Position numbers and translations under genes: made by a program. Shown in pieces: positions 39,803 to 51,203 of a stretch of DNA of 59,749 nucleotides; position 1 is the first letter of the stretch; each line of letters starts with the position of its first letter. The stretch is from Vibrio cincinnatiensis (lineage in GTDB: Bacteria; Pseudomonadota; Gammaproteobacteria; Enterobacterales; Vibrionaceae): the NCBI RefSeq assembly GCF_022113815.1, contig NZ_SGOM01000015.1:1-59749 (forward strand). Direction: 5' to 3'. Under the pieces are notes generated by a model. The model made no database searches and was not told where the DNA came from. It saw only the letters and a list, made by a program, of their open reading frames with translations.

Positions 39803-40993
39803 TTGGCTTTCTCAACCTCATATCATGCTGTGATCCGTTGGTTAAAAACACCGTCTCCTCAAGCGTTGTTTGATCGCCAACTGGTCTGGTTAGCTTTGGG
39901 GTTGATGTTGATTGGCTTAGTTATGGTGACCTCCGCCTCCTTTCCAATCAGTTCTCGTCTGACTGATCAGCCATTTCACTTTATGTTTCGTCATGGCATT
40001 TTTTTGCTGTTGGCGCTATTGACTTCTTCTGTTGTGTTACAGGTCCCAGTTGAACGGTGGATGCGTTATAGCTCTGTGCTGCTTGCAGTATCATTTTTCT
40101 TACTCATTATTGTCTTGGTCGCGGGTAAATCGGTAAATGATGCTTCTCGTTGGATACCTCTAGGGTTATTTAACTTACAACCAGCAGAAGTGGCGAAGCT
40201 TTCTTTGTTTATTTTTATGGCTGGCTATCTAGTACGTAAGCAAGATGAGGTGCGGGAAACCTTTTTTGGTGGTTTCATGAAACCCATTATGGTGTTTGGT
40301 GCACTGGCAGTATTACTGTTAGGACAACCCGATTTAGGTACCGTTATTGTGATGTTAGTCACCTTATTTGGTATGTTGTTTATCGCTGGAGCCAAATTAT
40401 CGCAATTTCTTGCTTTGATGGTGGCGGGAATTTTAGCCGTTCTCGCTTTGATTGCAGCAGAGCCTTACCGTATTCGTCGTGTGACTTCTTTTCTTGACCC
40501 TTGGGATGACCCTTTTGGTAGTGGTTATCAGTTAACTCAGTCATTGATGGCCTTTGGTCGAGGTGAGTGGTTTGGACAAGGCTTAGGGAATTCTATACAA
40601 AAGTTAGAGTACTTGCCTGAAGCTCATACCGATTTTGTTTTTGCTGTGATGGCTGAAGAGTTAGGTTTTGTGGGCGTTGTTCTGGTGCTTGCTTTAATTT
40701 TTAGCTTGGTACTGAAAGCGTTATTGATTGGTAAAAAAGCCTTTGAACACGATCTGCAATTTGGTGGGTATTTAGCGTTTGGTATTGGTATTTGGTTTGC
40801 GTTTCAAACATTAGTCAATGTTGGTGCGGCAGCCGGCATGGTACCGACCAAAGGATTAACCTTACCGCTGATCAGTTACGGTGGGTCTAGCCTGATTATC
40901 ATGTCTGTTGCTGTTTCCATTTTACTGCGTATCGATCATGAGTGTCGGCTCCTCCATACAAGAAAAGAAAAAAAGAATGATGAAGAAGAATAA
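39803..40993 (+). CDS. ftsW: septal peptidoglycan glycosyltransferase FtsW
   Basis: SEDS-family polymerase that builds septal glycan strands with FtsI (396 aa, ten membrane helices). Signature regions: [21 protein letters not shown] (in part), [29 protein letters not shown] and [15 protein letters not shown]. The start appears to be a TTG at 39803, five bases after the murD stop, with AAGGT upstream; no ATG is better placed. It overlaps murG by 14 bases. Confidence 0.96.
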   Translation: MAFSTSYHAVIRWLKTPSPQALFDRQLVWLALGLMLIGLVMVTSASFPISSRLTDQPFHFMFRHGIFLLLALLTSSVVLQVPVERWMRYSSVLLAVSFFLLIIVLVAGKSVNDASRWIPLGLFNLQPAEVAKLSLFIFMAGYLVRKQDEVRETFFGGFMKPIMVFGALAVLLLGQPDLGTVIVMLVTLFGMLFIAGAKLSQFLALMVAGILAVLALIAAEPYRIRRVTSFLDPWDDPFGSGYQLTQSLMAFGRGEWFGQGLGNSIQKLEYLPEAHTDFVFAVMAEELGFVGVVLVLALIFSLVLKALLIGKKAFEHDLQFGGYLAFGIGIWFAFQTLVNVGAAAGMVPTKGLTLPLISYGGSSLIIMSVAVSILLRIDHECRLLHTRKEKKNDEEE

Positions 40994-42050
40994 ACGATTA
41001 ATGGTGATGGCTGGGGGAACGGGGGGGCATGTTTTTCCCGGGCTTGCCGTTGCCAAGCAGCTACAGCAACAAGGCTGGGAAATTCGTTGGCTAGGAACCG
41101 CCGATCGTATGGAAGCAGAGCTAGTGCCTAAGCATGGCATTGAGATTGATTTTATTCGTGTGAAAGGGTTACGTGGACAAGGGGTATTACGCTTACTAAC
41201 CGCGCCTTGGCAAATTATTAATGCGATTTTTCAGGCTCGCCGCCATTTAAAAGCATGGCAACCTGATGCTGTGCTGGGGATGGGTGGTTATGTGAGTGGG
41301 CCTGGTGGCATTGCCGCTTGGTTACAAGGTATTCCGGTTATTCTGCATGAACAAAATGCCGTGGCTGGGCTGACTAATCGTTGGTTAGCTAAAATAGCGA
41401 CGCAGGTTTTCCAAGCCTTTGAGGGGGCTTTTGTGGGAGTTCCTGTTGTGGGTAACCCTGTACGTACAGATGTTACTCAATTGCTGGAACCTGTACAACG
41501 TTTAGCCACAAGACAAGGGCCTATTCGTATTTTAGTCATGGGAGGCAGCCAAGGGGCGCGGATTTTAAACCAAACCATGCCTAGAGCGATGGCTCGTTTA
41601 GGTGAGGGGTATCAAATTCGCCATCAGGCCGGCAAGCATAATCAGAAAGAAGTCGAAGAGGCTTATGCTCTAAATGGGGTAGATCAAGTCGATGTTTTTG
41701 AATTTATCGATGATGTGGCTCAAGCTTATGCTTGGGCAGATCTCATCGTTTGTCGCTCTGGCGCTTTAACGGTCTCTGAAATATCGGCGGCAGGTGTTGC
41801 GGCTATCTTTGTTCCTTTCATGCATAAAGATCGCCAACAAGCTCTCAATGCGGATCATCTTGTTGCTTGTCACGCTGCATTAATGATTGAGCAGCCAGAA
41901 CTGACGGCCGAAAGCATGGCGAATACGATTAAAGCGCTAGATCATCAGCAGCTATTGATGATGGCACAGAAGGCAAGAGCGGCCGCTAAGTTGAATGCCG
42001 ATAAAGTTGTGGCTGAGGCTATTATGACCATCACCACTAACAAACAATGA
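40980..42050 (+). CDS. murG: UDP-GlcNAc transferase MurG
   Basis: Adds GlcNAc to lipid I to form lipid II at the inner face of the membrane (356 aa). Glycine-rich [14 protein letters not shown] at the N-terminus, [13 protein letters not shown], and the UDP-GlcNAc site [17 protein letters not shown] chose ATG 40980, giving [16 protein letters not shown] 40977 is adjacent. The frame is open back to 40908 but that part lies inside ftsW. Confidence 0.97.
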   Translation: MKKNKRLMVMAGGTGGHVFPGLAVAKQLQQQGWEIRWLGTADRMEAELVPKHGIEIDFIRVKGLRGQGVLRLLTAPWQIINAIFQARRHLKAWQPDAVLGMGGYVSGPGGIAAWLQGIPVILHEQNAVAGLTNRWLAKIATQVFQAFEGAFVGVPVVGNPVRTDVTQLLEPVQRLATRQGPIRILVMGGSQGARILNQTMPRAMARLGEGYQIRHQAGKHNQKEVEEAYALNGVDQVDVFEFIDDVAQAYAWADLIVCRSGALTVSEISAAGVAAIFVPFMHKDRQQALNADHLVACHAALMIEQPELTAESMANTIKALDHQQLLMMAQKARAAAKLNADKVVAEAIMTITTNKQ

Positions 42051-42060
42051 GAAACAATGA

Positions 42061-43524
42061 ATGACAGTTAAACATACCCAAGATCTGGCACAAATTCGTG
42101 CTCTGATTCCGGAAATGCGCCGAGTAAAAAGCATCCACTTTATTGGAATTGGTGGTGCTGGTATGAGTGGTATCGCAGAAGTGTTACTCAATGAAGGTTA
42201 TACCATTACAGGATCAGATTTGGCCGCTAATGCCGTGACAGAGCGTCTGACCAGTAAAGGGGCCATTATCTATATTGGTCATCAAGCGGAGAACGTTCAT
42301 CATGCGAGTGTGGTGGTGGTATCAACGGCTATCAATGAGCATAATCCTGAAATTATAGCAGCACGTGAAAAGCGAATCCCGATTGTTCGTCGAGCTGAAA
42401 TGTTGGCTGAATTGATGCGTTTTCGACACGGAATTGCAGTTGCTGGGACGCATGGTAAAACAACGACAACCGCATTAGTCACTCAAATATATTCTGAAGC
42501 AGGATTAGATCCTACCTTTGTTAATGGTGGTTTGGTAAAAAGTGCAGGGACCAATGCCCGCTTGGGGTCGAGCCGGATCTTAATCGCTGAAGCTGATGAA
42601 AGTGATGCCTCTTTTCTCTATTTGCAGCCGATGGTAACCATCGTCACCAATATTGAAGCTGATCATATGGATACTTATGGCGGAGATTTCGAAACACTTA
42701 AACAGACCTTTATTGATTTTCTGCACAACCTTCCATTTTATGGTCAAGCGGTATTGTGCCTAGATGATCCTGTGGTGAGTGAAATTATTCCACGCATCAG
42801 CCGCCAGGTAATTACCTATGGTTTTTCAGCTCAAGCGGATGTTCGAATTGAAAACTATCATCAACAGGGACAGCAGGGTAAGTTCACCATCGTCCGTAAA
42901 GGAAAAGAAAACTTAGATATTACTCTCAATATTCCGGGACGTCATAATGCACTCAATGCTGCTGCGGCTATTGCTGTTGCGACTGAAGATGAAATTGATG
43001 ATAACGTCATTTTACGAGCGATGATCAATACTCAAGGAACGGGGCGTCGATTTGATCATCTTGGTGAATTTGAGAGTGGTAAAGGAAACGTTATGTTGGT
43101 GGATGATTATGGGCATCATCCAACCGAAGTGGATGTCACCATCAAAGCTGCCCGCAGCGGTTGGGCTGAAAAACGGCTAGTTATGATTTTTCAACCTCAT
43201 CGTTATACTCGAACTCGGGATCTGTATGATGATTTTGCTAACGTACTAGAACAAGTCGATGTTCTAGTCATGTTGGAGGTTTATTCTGCGGGCGAGAAAG
43301 CCATCGCAGGCGCAGATGGACGCTCTCTGTGTCGAGCCATTCGTAGCCGAGGCAAAATTGATCCGATCTTCGTTCCAGAAACGAAAGCTTTACCGTCGGT
43401 ACTAGCCAATATTCTGCAAGATGGTGACTTAGTATTGACGCAAGGGGCCGGGGATATTGGTAAAATTGCCCGCCAATTAGCTGAGCTAAAATTGGATATT
43501 GAACAGATGCAAGAGCATAAATAA
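42061..43524 (+). CDS. murC: UDP-MurNAc:L-alanine ligase MurC
   Basis: Adds the first amino acid, L-Ala, to UDP-MurNAc (487 aa). [17 protein letters not shown] at the N-terminus, ATP loop GTHGKTTTT, and [12 protein letters not shown] are characteristic. It ends the tightly packed synthesis part of the dcw cluster; the next gene is 177 bases away and has its own promoter. Confidence 0.98.
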   Translation: MTVKHTQDLAQIRALIPEMRRVKSIHFIGIGGAGMSGIAEVLLNEGYTITGSDLAANAVTERLTSKGAIIYIGHQAENVHHASVVVVSTAINEHNPEIIAAREKRIPIVRRAEMLAELMRFRHGIAVAGTHGKTTTTALVTQIYSEAGLDPTFVNGGLVKSAGTNARLGSSRILIAEADESDASFLYLQPMVTIVTNIEADHMDTYGGDFETLKQTFIDFLHNLPFYGQAVLCLDDPVVSEIIPRISRQVITYGFSAQADVRIENYHQQGQQGKFTIVRKGKENLDITLNIPGRHNALNAAAAIAVATEDEIDDNVILRAMINTQGTGRRFDHLGEFESGKGNVMLVDDYGHHPTEVDVTIKAARSGWAEKRLVMIFQPHRYTRTRDLYDDFANVLEQVDVLVMLEVYSAGEKAIAGADGRSLCRAIRSRGKIDPIFVPETKALPSVLANILQDGDLVLTQGAGDIGKIARQLAELKLDIEQMQEHK

Positions 43525-43589
43525 GTTGCATAACTGAAGCAATGCAGCAATTTAGTGACTATTTATCGTCAATTTCTGTATTTGAGTAT

Positions 43590-43646
43590 TTGATACTTTC
43601 CATCACCTCAGTATAATTCAGAGGTTAAAGCCAATGCTTTTACCTC
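43590..43646 (+). promoter_or_regulatory. sigma-70 promoter and 5' hairpin upstream of ftsQAZ
   Basis: TTGATA (43590-43595) and a perfect TATAAT (43612-43617) are 16 bases apart, giving a start near 43624. At that point a 10-bp hairpin begins: GAGGTTAAAGC (43621-43631) with GCTTTTACCTC (43636-43646), one mismatch and a 4-base loop. A hairpin at the very 5' end can protect an mRNA from decay. Confidence 0.7.
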
Positions 43647-43701
43647 TATTGTAAAATAAATAGGGAATCACATTGCCAATCAACATCAGGATCATCGGAC
43701 T

Positions 43702-44460
43702 TTGATTAACTACATGTTAACCGAAAGTCGCCGCTTTTCCGCTTCATCTAGAGTAAGACAACACACCGCAGGTGGCTGTTTTTTCTTGATGGTGCTGCTG
43801 TTGCTTGGCGCTTTGCTGTACTCAACGATCAGTTGGATGTGGGATGAACATCGTCTTCCACTTTCTAAGCTCGTTTTACAAGGGGACTTACAATATGTAT
43901 CGACCTTTGATGTGCAGCGAGCGTTTGCTCAACTCGAGCATATTGGCACATTTATGTCGCAAGATATTGATGCCTTACAAAGCCGAGCACAAGAGATCCC
44001 TTGGGTGGCTCATGCATCAATCAGAAAACAGTGGCCAGATACCATCAAGGTATTCTTAACCGAGCATCAAGTGGCGGCGATTTGGAATGGAAATACACTA
44101 TTGGATGATAAAGGGGTTATCTTCAATGGTGATATAGGCATGGTCAAACAAGAATACGTCAAGCTCTATGGGCCTGATGACAGTGCGACAGAAGTGCTCG
44201 CCGCATGGCGAAAATATAACCCTGATTTTCAAAAAGTTGGGCTAAACATATCCTCATTAGTACTTAATGAGCGTCGAGCTTGGCAGATTATATTGGATAA
44301 CGGTATCCGATTAGAGATAGGAAAAGAATCCTTAGATGAGCGCATTGCGCGCTTTTTTCTGCTCTATAAGCAGCTGGGTCGTGATACTGAACGAGTGAGT
44401 TATATCGATCTTAGATATGACACTGGTGCAGCGGTAGGTTGGTTTTTAGAGCAAGAGTGA
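43702..44460 (+). CDS. ftsQ: cell division protein FtsQ
   Basis: Bitopic divisome protein of the FtsQLB complex. One membrane helix (about 27-46, CFFLMVLLLLGALLYSTISW) follows a basic cytoplasmic tail, then a POTRA domain (about 55-125, starting LSKLVLQGDLQYVS) and a beta domain. It is 252 aa from TTG 43702; ATG 43714 would give 248 aa and neither has a convincing ribosome binding site. No ddl precedes it. The C-terminus runs up to ftsA, 14 bases before its ATG. Confidence 0.94.
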   Translation: MINYMLTESRRFSASSRVRQHTAGGCFFLMVLLLLGALLYSTISWMWDEHRLPLSKLVLQGDLQYVSTFDVQRAFAQLEHIGTFMSQDIDALQSRAQEIPWVAHASIRKQWPDTIKVFLTEHQVAAIWNGNTLLDDKGVIFNGDIGMVKQEYVKLYGPDDSATEVLAAWRKYNPDFQKVGLNISSLVLNERRAWQIILDNGIRLEIGKESLDERIARFFLLYKQLGRDTERVSYIDLRYDTGAAVGWFLEQE

Positions 44461-44474
44461 CAAAGAGAGTACAA

Positions 44475-45737
44475 ATGACGAAAATGGCCAGTGACAGTCT
44501 TGTTGTCGGGTTAGATATTGGAACCGCTACCGTATCTGCGTTAGTGGGGGAAATTCTTCCTGATGGTCAAATCAATATTATCGGTGCAGGCAGTAGTCCT
44601 TCTCGCGGCATGGATAAAGGTGGCGTCAATGATCTCGAGTCGGTCGTCAAATCGGTTCAACGCGCCATTGACCAAGCTGAGTTGATGGCGGAATGTCAAA
44701 TTAGCCATGTCTATTTATCCATTTCTGGCAGGCATATTGCTAGCAGAATTGAGAAAGGCATGGGAACTATCTCTGATGAGGAAGTTTCTCAAGAAGATAT
44801 GGATCGTGCCATTCATACGGCGAAATCGATCAAAATTGGAGATGAGCAGCGCATTTTGCACGTCATTCCCCAAGAATTTACGATTGATTATCAAGAAGGC
44901 ATAAAAAATCCACTAGGATTATCTGGTGTACGCATGGAAGTGAGCGTTCACCTTATTACTTGTCATAACGATATGGCTCGAAACATTATTAAAGCTGTTG
45001 AACGTTGCGGATTGAAAGTTGAGCAGTTAGTGTATTCAGGGTTAGCCGCCAGTCATGCAGTCATCACTGAAGATGAGCGGGAACTCGGTGTCTGTGTCAT
45101 CGATATCGGTGCAGGAACAATGGATATTGCCATTTGGACCGGCGGCGCACTTCGACACACAGAGGTCCTCTCTTATGCGGGCAATGCCGTAACTAGTGAT
45201 ATAGCATTCGCGTTTGGTACGCCAGTTAGCGATGCAGAAGAAATCAAAGTGAAATACGGTTGTGCGCTAAGTGAGTTGGTCAGCAAGGATGATACGGTTA
45301 ATGTTCCCAGTGTTGGGGGGCGGCCATCACGGAGTTTACAACGACAAACCTTGTCGGAAGTGATTGAGCCCCGCTACACTGAATTAATGGGGCTGGTTAA
45401 CCAGACAATTGACACGGTTCAAGAAAAACTGCGCAAAGACGGAATTAAACATCATCTTGCTGCCGGTATCGTTTTAACGGGTGGCGCTGCGCAGATTGAA
45501 GGCGTTGTCGATTGTGCGGAACGGGTGTTTCGCAATCAAGTTAGGGTTGGTAAGCCGCTTGAAGTGAGTGGGCTTACTGATTATGTAAAAGAGCCGTATC
45601 ATTCTACGGCAGTGGGTTTACTTCATTACGCAAGAGACAGTCAAATTAACGACGATACTGAATATCAAGAGCCTAAGCGCCAATCAATGTCGAGCTTATT
45701 GAGTCGTTTGCGTAACTGGATACAAAAAGAGTTTTAA
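44475..45737 (+). CDS. ftsA: cell division protein FtsA
   Basis: Actin-like ATPase that anchors FtsZ to the membrane and recruits later division proteins. It is 420 aa from ATG 44475, the same length as E. coli FtsA; GAGAG lies just upstream. VVGLDIGTATVSALVGE and CVIDIGAGTMDIAIW are the phosphate loops, and the C-terminal amphipathic helix SRLRNWIQKEF is the membrane anchor. Confidence 0.98.
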   Translation: MTKMASDSLVVGLDIGTATVSALVGEILPDGQINIIGAGSSPSRGMDKGGVNDLESVVKSVQRAIDQAELMAECQISHVYLSISGRHIASRIEKGMGTISDEEVSQEDMDRAIHTAKSIKIGDEQRILHVIPQEFTIDYQEGIKNPLGLSGVRMEVSVHLITCHNDMARNIIKAVERCGLKVEQLVYSGLAASHAVITEDERELGVCVIDIGAGTMDIAIWTGGALRHTEVLSYAGNAVTSDIAFAFGTPVSDAEEIKVKYGCALSELVSKDDTVNVPSVGGRPSRSLQRQTLSEVIEPRYTELMGLVNQTIDTVQEKLRKDGIKHHLAAGIVLTGGAAQIEGVVDCAERVFRNQVRVGKPLEVSGLTDYVKEPYHSTAVGLLHYARDSQINDDTEYQEPKRQSMSSLLSRLRNWIQKEF

Positions 45738-45766
45738 CCTGACAGCAGGAAAAACGGAGATAACAC

Positions 45767-46975
45767 ATGTTTGAACCGATGATGGAAATGTCTGACGATG
45801 CGGTAATTAAAGTCGTTGGGGTTGGTGGTGGCGGCGGTAACGCCGTAGAACACATGGTGCGTGAGTCCATCGAAGGCGTGGAATTCATCAGTATCAATAC
45901 AGATGCACAAGCACTTCGTAAAGCAACCGTGAGTAGCGTTATTCAGATTGGTGGCGATATTACAAAAGGCTTAGGTGCAGGTGCCAATCCACAAGTTGGA
46001 CGTGACGCAGCTCTCGAAGATCGAGATAGAATTAAAGAAGTTCTGTCAGGTGCCGATATGGTATTTGTCGCCGCTGGTATGGGTGGAGGTACAGGAACCG
46101 GTGCTGCTCCAGTGATTGCTGAAGTCGCCAAAGAATTAGGTATCTTAACGGTTGCTGTAGTTACAAAACCATTTAGCTTTGAAGGTAAAAAGCGTCTCGC
46201 ATTTGCTGAACAAGGTATTGAAGAGTTGTCAAAGCATGTCGACTCCTTGATTACGATTCCAAATGAGAAACTGCTCAAGGTATTAGGTCGTGGAATCACT
46301 TTACTTGAAGCCTTTGCTAGCGCGAACGACGTACTAAAGAATGCAGTGCAGGGTATTGCTGAACTCATTACTCGCCCAGGTATGATTAACGTCGACTTTG
46401 CGGATGTAAGAACCGTGATGTCTGAAATGGGTCATGCCATGATGGGGAGTGGTGTCGCCAAAGGTGAAGACCGAGCGGAAGAGGCGGCAGAAATGGCCAT
46501 TTCTAGCCCTCTGTTGGAAGATATCGATTTGGCGGGAGCTCGTGGTGTACTGGTAAATATTACCGCTGGTTTAGATATGCGTCTGGACGAATTTGAAACG
46601 GTTGGTAACACCGTAAAAGCGTTTGCTTCAGATAATGCTACGGTAGTTATTGGTACTTCTCTGGACCCAGATATGGCGGATGAGATTCGTGTTACTGTGG
46701 TCGCTACCGGTATCGGAAATGAGAAAAAACCCGATATTACTTTGGTGGCAGGCGGAAAAAGCAAAACAGCAGCGGTTGCTCAACCTCAGGCTGTGGCTCC
46801 GGCGGCTAAAGTGGAAGAGAGAGTGGCACAACCTTTGCAGGAAAAAGAAGTGAAAGCTCAGCCATCTTCGGCAGCAAGCAGTTCTTCTTCTGCTAGCCAA
46901 AGTGCAGCACCTAAGCCAGAGAAGGAAAGTGGGTACTTAGATATTCCGGCTTTTTTACGTCGTCAGGCTGATTAA
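45767..46975 (+). CDS. ftsZ: cell division protein FtsZ
   Basis: Tubulin-like GTPase that forms the Z ring (402 aa). Tubulin signature GGGTGTG at 106-112, T7 loop [11 protein letters not shown], then an Ala/Pro/Ser-rich linker (about 325-385). The conserved C-terminal peptide [12 protein letters not shown] binds FtsA and ZipA. It starts 29 bases after ftsA. Confidence 0.99.
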   Translation: MFEPMMEMSDDAVIKVVGVGGGGGNAVEHMVRESIEGVEFISINTDAQALRKATVSSVIQIGGDITKGLGAGANPQVGRDAALEDRDRIKEVLSGADMVFVAAGMGGGTGTGAAPVIAEVAKELGILTVAVVTKPFSFEGKKRLAFAEQGIEELSKHVDSLITIPNEKLLKVLGRGITLLEAFASANDVLKNAVQGIAELITRPGMINVDFADVRTVMSEMGHAMMGSGVAKGEDRAEEAAEMAISSPLLEDIDLAGARGVLVNITAGLDMRLDEFETVGNTVKAFASDNATVVIGTSLDPDMADEIRVTVVATGIGNEKKPDITLVAGGKSKTAAVAQPQAVAPAAKVEERVAQPLQEKEVKAQPSSAASSSSSASQSAAPKPEKESGYLDIPAFLRRQAD

Positions 46976-46989
46976 TATAGCGCCACAAT

Positions 46990-47017
46990 TTGACACTGTT
47001 CAAAATTCTGGTAAGAT
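46990..47017 (+). promoter_or_regulatory. sigma-70 promoter for lpxC
   Basis: TTGACA (46990-46995, perfect) and TAAGAT (47012-47017) are 16 bases apart in the 95-base ftsZ-lpxC gap. Confidence 0.65.
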
Positions 47018-47070
47018 TTCGGTCGGTTTTTATCGGTCGAGCTTTGTGGCATCGAAATAGAGGCAAGTAG

Positions 47071-47988
47071 ATGATCAGACAACGTACTCTGAAAGAAATA
47101 GTGAAAACAACTGGGGTGGGTCTTCATTCCGGTCGTAAAGTCACGCTCACACTTCGCCCTGCTGCTGCAAATACAGGTATCATTTATCGTCGTACAGATG
47201 TGAATCCACCAGTCGATTTCCCGGCTGATCCAGAGTCTGTACGTGATACCATGCTTTGTACTGCATTGGTCAATGATGAAGGTATCCGTATCTCAACAGT
47301 TGAGCACTTAAATGCTGCGCTTGCCGGTATGGGTATTGACAACGTTATTATTGAAGTTGATGCTCCTGAAATTCCTATTATGGATGGAAGTGCAAGTCCA
47401 TTTGTTTATCTGCTGCAACAAGCAGGTGTTGAAAAGCTGAATGCGCCTAAGCGTTTTATTCGCATCAAAAAAACCGTGCGTTTTGAAGATGGTGATAAAT
47501 GGGCAGAACTTCGCCCACATAACGGCTTTAAAATGGATTTTGAAATTGAATTTAATCACCCCGCTATTGATGGTGATGAGCAACACTTAGTGTTTGATTT
47601 TTCATCTCAAGGTTTTGTGAAAGAAATCTCTCGAGCTCGAACTTTTGGGTTTATGCGTGATATTGAGTACTTACAATCACAAAACTTATGTTTGGGTGGG
47701 AGTTTTGATTGCGCGATCGTATTAGATGATTACCGTATTCTTAACGAAGAAGGCTTACGATTTGCGAATGAATTTGTCACACACAAAGTTTTGGATGCTA
47801 TTGGCGATCTTTACATGTGTGGACACGCTATTGTCGGTGAATTCAGAGCGTATAAATCGGGGCATGGCCTAAATAATCAACTGCTTCGAGCCGTATTAGC
47901 GGACCAAGAAGCATGGGAATGGGCAACCTTTGAAGAAGAAGTCGGTTCGCCAGTGACTTTTGCTGAGCCTAATATCGTTATCGCCTAG
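47071..47988 (+). CDS. lpxC: UDP-3-O-acyl-GlcNAc deacetylase LpxC
   Basis: Zinc enzyme that commits lipid A synthesis (305 aa). Metal ligands lie in TVEHLNAAL and in HKVLDAIGD; the catalytic loop [11 protein letters not shown] holds the general acid/base His. Starts [21 protein letters not shown] (in part). Last gene of the dcw cluster, closed by a strong terminator. Confidence 0.99.
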   Translation: MIRQRTLKEIVKTTGVGLHSGRKVTLTLRPAAANTGIIYRRTDVNPPVDFPADPESVRDTMLCTALVNDEGIRISTVEHLNAALAGMGIDNVIIEVDAPEIPIMDGSASPFVYLLQQAGVEKLNAPKRFIRIKKTVRFEDGDKWAELRPHNGFKMDFEIEFNHPAIDGDEQHLVFDFSSQGFVKEISRARTFGFMRDIEYLQSQNLCLGGSFDCAIVLDDYRILNEEGLRFANEFVTHKVLDAIGDLYMCGHAIVGEFRAYKSGHGLNNQLLRAVLADQEAWEWATFEEEVGSPVTFAEPNIVIA

Positions 47989-48338
47989 TTTCTAAATACA
48001 ATAAAAAAGCCAGACTTAGAGTCTGGCTTTTTTATTGCTGAAAGCGGTAATTATTTGCCTCCTTTATCGGCAAATGGGTGGTGAATTGACCTTTTGCATG
48101 ATATTGGACATACAAAATGTTAAGTTGAGTGCAAACAGGCCTGATTGCAGTTGGTTCTTATGGGTAAAATTTCTTACACTAAGGGCCACATAATTTGTTT
48201 AGTGTCTTGAAAATAAAGGCCACTATCACAATATCCAAGGTACATGATTTATCTCAGTATCCTTAGTTGCAGATAGGTAGAGACTAGAGACATTAAAAGT
48301 AGATCGGGAAGATCTAAGTAAAGAGAGATTCATAAAAA
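47989..48338. other. lpxC-secA intergenic region lacking dciA and secM
   Basis: The 350 bases hold the lpxC terminator and a 7-bp hairpin ATTTGCC/GGCAAAT (48053-48075). I found no clear promoter and no convincing gene. Many gammaproteobacteria carry a DUF721 gene (dciA) here and Enterobacterales carry secM; neither is present. A 39-codon frame at 48074-48193 has no ribosome binding site. Confidence 0.7.
48003..48033 (+). terminator. Rho-independent terminator of lpxC
   Basis: AAAAAGCCAGACT pairs with AGTCTGGCTTTTT around a three-base loop. Confidence 0.94.
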
Positions 48339-51050
48339 ATGATAACTAAGCTACTGACAAAGGTGGTTGGCAGTCGTAACGACCGCACCTTGCGCCGTTT
48401 AAGAAAGATCGTAAAAGAAATCAATAGTTTTGAGCCTGCATTTGAGGCTCTTTCAGATGATGAACTCCAGGCTAAAACGGTAGAGTTTCGTCAACGTATT
48501 GAGCAAGGTGAAACATTAGATCAATTATTGCCAGAAGCATTTGCTACTGTGCGTGAGGCGTCCAAACGTGTCTTTGGTATGCGTCATTTTGATGTCCAGC
48601 TCATTGGTGGCATGGTATTAAATGCTGGACAAATTGCAGAAATGCGGACCGGTGAAGGTAAAACTTTAACGGCCACACTCCCCGCTTATCTCAATGCTCT
48701 AGCGGGGAAAGGGGTTCATATTGTTACCGTCAATGACTATTTAGCTAAACGTGATGCGGAAACCAACCGTCCTTTATTTGAATTTTTAGGTATGACGGTG
48801 GGTATAAACGTGCCTAACATGCCTCCTCATGAGAAAAAACAAGCCTATCAAGCAGATGTTCTCTATGGAACAAACAATGAATTTGGTTTTGATTACTTGC
48901 GCGACAACATGGCATTTCGGATGGAAGATCGCGTTCAGCGTGAGCGCTTTTTCGCTGTCGTCGATGAGGTGGACTCTATCTTAATTGATGAAGCTCGTAC
49001 GCCATTGATTATTTCAGGTCCTGCTGAAGACAGTTCAGAACTGTATACACGCATTAACACTCTTATTCCCAATCTCAAACAGCAAGAAAAAGAAGACTCA
49101 GAAGAATATCGAGGTGATGGTCACTATACGGTGGACGAAAAATCGAAGCAGGTTTATCTCACCGAAACGGGTCAGGAGTACGTTGAAGAGCTTCTGATCA
49201 GTAACGGAATGATGGAAGAAGGCGATACGCTTTATTCTCCTGCCAATATTAGCTTACTTCACCATGTTAATGCGGCGCTGCGTGCCCATGTCCTATTTGA
49301 AAAAAATGTCGATTACATTGTTACCGATGACGGTGAAGTGGTCATTGTTGATGAACATACTGGTCGGACTATGCCGGGGCGTCGTTGGTCTGATGGTTTG
49401 CACCAAGCGGTAGAAGCAAAAGAAGGGGTGAGTATTCAGAATGAAAACCAAACATTGGCTTCGATCACTTTCCAAAACTATTTCCGCCTTTATGAAAAAT
49501 TATCGGGAATGACTGGGACTGCCGATACCGAAGCGTTTGAGTTCCAATCTATTTACGGTTTAGAAACGGTGGTAATTCCAACCAATAAACCGATGGTACG
49601 TGATGACATGCCAGATGTGGTGTACCGCACTGAAGCTGAAAAATTTGCCGCGATTATTGAAGATATTAAAGAACGTGTTGCTAAGGGGCAGCCTGTCTTG
49701 GTTGGTACTATCTCGATTGAAAAATCAGAGCTATTAGCCAATGCTCTTAAGAAAGCGAAGATCAAACATAACGTGCTTAATGCTAAGTTCCATGAAAAAG
49801 AAGCCGAAATTGTAGCTGAAGCAGGGACACCAGGCGCTGTCACAATTGCCACAAATATGGCAGGACGTGGTACAGATATTGTGTTGGGTGGTAGTTGGCA
49901 AGCAAAAGTGGAAAGTTTAACTAACCCAAGCCAAGAAGAGATCGACCAGATCAAAGCAGAATGGAAAAAAGTGCATGATCAAGTATTAGATGCTGGTGGT
50001 TTACATATCATAGGTACTGAACGTCATGAATCTCGCCGAATTGATAACCAGCTACGTGGCCGTTCTGGTCGCCAAGGGGATGCGGGGTCTTCACGCTTCT
50101 ATTTATCAATGGAAGATAGCCTCCTGCGGATCTTCACTTCAGATCGTATGGCGAGCTTGATTCAAAGCGGTATGGAAGAAGGAGAAGCCATTGAGAGTAA
50201 AATGCTTTCTCGCTCTATTGAAAAAGCGCAACGGAAAGTGGAAGGGCGTAACTTTGATATTCGTAAACAATTACTTGAATATGATGATGTCGCGAACGAT
50301 CAACGTAAAGTCGTGTATGAGCTACGTGATGAGCTGATGCGAGTGGATGATATCAGTGAAATGATCGAGCAAAACCGAGTAGACGTTTTCACTGCCGTAA
50401 TCGACGAATATATTCCACCTCAATCTTTGGAAGACATGTGGAATATTAGTGGGTTAGAAGAGCGTTTGCGAAATGACTTTGACCTTTCCCTACCGATTCA
50501 AACTTGGCTAGATGAAGATGATAAGCTGTATGAAGAAGCGCTGCGTGAGCGAATTCTTGAACAAGCGGTAATCGTTTATCAAGAGAAAGAGCAAGCCGTA
50601 GGTGCCTCTGTTATGCGTAATTTTGAGAAATCCGTTATGCTGCAAACGCTTGATACCTTATGGAAAGAGCATTTAGCGGCCATGGATCATCTTCGTCAAG
50701 GTATTCATTTACGTGGCTATGCTCAGAAAAACCCGAAACAGGAATATAAGCGTGAATCATTTGAGCTATTTGAAGAGCTCCTTGAATCATTGAAATCTGA
50801 TGTGATCACCATTTTGTCTAAGGTTCGAGTGCAGCAGCAAGAAGAAGTTGAGCGAATGGAAGCTCAGCGTCAAGCTCAAGCAGAAGAAGCGGCAAAACGT
50901 GTTCAAGCACAGCATGCTAACCTTAATGGTGAACAAGATGAAGCCACGCAGCAACCCTTAGTTCGAGACGAGAGAAAAGTTGGTCGTAACGAACCTTGCC
51001 CATGTGGCAGTGGTAAAAAATATAAGCAGTGCCACGGTAAAATTGCTTAA
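48339..51050 (+). CDS. secA: preprotein translocase ATPase SecA
   Basis: Motor that pushes preproteins through SecYEG (903 aa). Walker A in [25 protein letters not shown] (DEAD-like Walker B), the [16 protein letters not shown] and [13 protein letters not shown] motifs, and [19 protein letters not shown]. The C-terminal zinc/SecB-binding motif [13 protein letters not shown] is intact. No secM precedes it, so the secretion-arrest control known from E. coli is not visible. Confidence 0.99.
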   Translation: MITKLLTKVVGSRNDRTLRRLRKIVKEINSFEPAFEALSDDELQAKTVEFRQRIEQGETLDQLLPEAFATVREASKRVFGMRHFDVQLIGGMVLNAGQIAEMRTGEGKTLTATLPAYLNALAGKGVHIVTVNDYLAKRDAETNRPLFEFLGMTVGINVPNMPPHEKKQAYQADVLYGTNNEFGFDYLRDNMAFRMEDRVQRERFFAVVDEVDSILIDEARTPLIISGPAEDSSELYTRINTLIPNLKQQEKEDSEEYRGDGHYTVDEKSKQVYLTETGQEYVEELLISNGMMEEGDTLYSPANISLLHHVNAALRAHVLFEKNVDYIVTDDGEVVIVDEHTGRTMPGRRWSDGLHQAVEAKEGVSIQNENQTLASITFQNYFRLYEKLSGMTGTADTEAFEFQSIYGLETVVIPTNKPMVRDDMPDVVYRTEAEKFAAIIEDIKERVAKGQPVLVGTISIEKSELLANALKKAKIKHNVLNAKFHEKEAEIVAEAGTPGAVTIATNMAGRGTDIVLGGSWQAKVESLTNPSQEEIDQIKAEWKKVHDQVLDAGGLHIIGTERHESRRIDNQLRGRSGRQGDAGSSRFYLSMEDSLLRIFTSDRMASLIQSGMEEGEAIESKMLSRSIEKAQRKVEGRNFDIRKQLLEYDDVANDQRKVVYELRDELMRVDDISEMIEQNRVDVFTAVIDEYIPPQSLEDMWNISGLEERLRNDFDLSLPIQTWLDEDDKLYEEALRERILEQAVIVYQEKEQAVGASVMRNFEKSVMLQTLDTLWKEHLAAMDHLRQGIHLRGYAQKNPKQEYKRESFELFEELLESLKSDVITILSKVRVQQQEEVERMEAQRQAQAEEAAKRVQAQHANLNGEQDEATQQPLVRDERKVGRNEPCPCGSGKKYKQCHGKIA

Positions 51051-51075
51051 TCGTTGAGCTGTTTACATAGCCAGT

Positions 51076-51101
51076 AAAAGAGCCGCATGTCGGCTCTTTT
51101 T
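51076..51101 (+). terminator. Rho-independent terminator of secA
   Basis: AAAAGAGCCG (51076-51085) pairs with CGGCTCTTTT (51091-51100), loop CATGT, T tail. Confidence 0.9.
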
Positions 51102-51203
51102 GCTATTCATAACTAGAGAGTGCTCTCCGCACTCATCGATGCGATGTTTCTATTTACCGTGAATTTTTTTATTGCATTGTATCTGAATTGATAAAAGGAA
51201 CCG

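Noticed and set aside
43525..43701. A possible ddl remnant between murC and ftsQ
   Set aside because: The 177 bases hold only a promoter and hairpin; absence of ddl here is, as I recall, normal for Vibrio.
48074..48193. A 39-codon frame upstream of secA, in the place of E. coli secM
   Set aside because: No ribosome binding site, no signal peptide and no recognisable arrest motif; too short to distinguish from chance.
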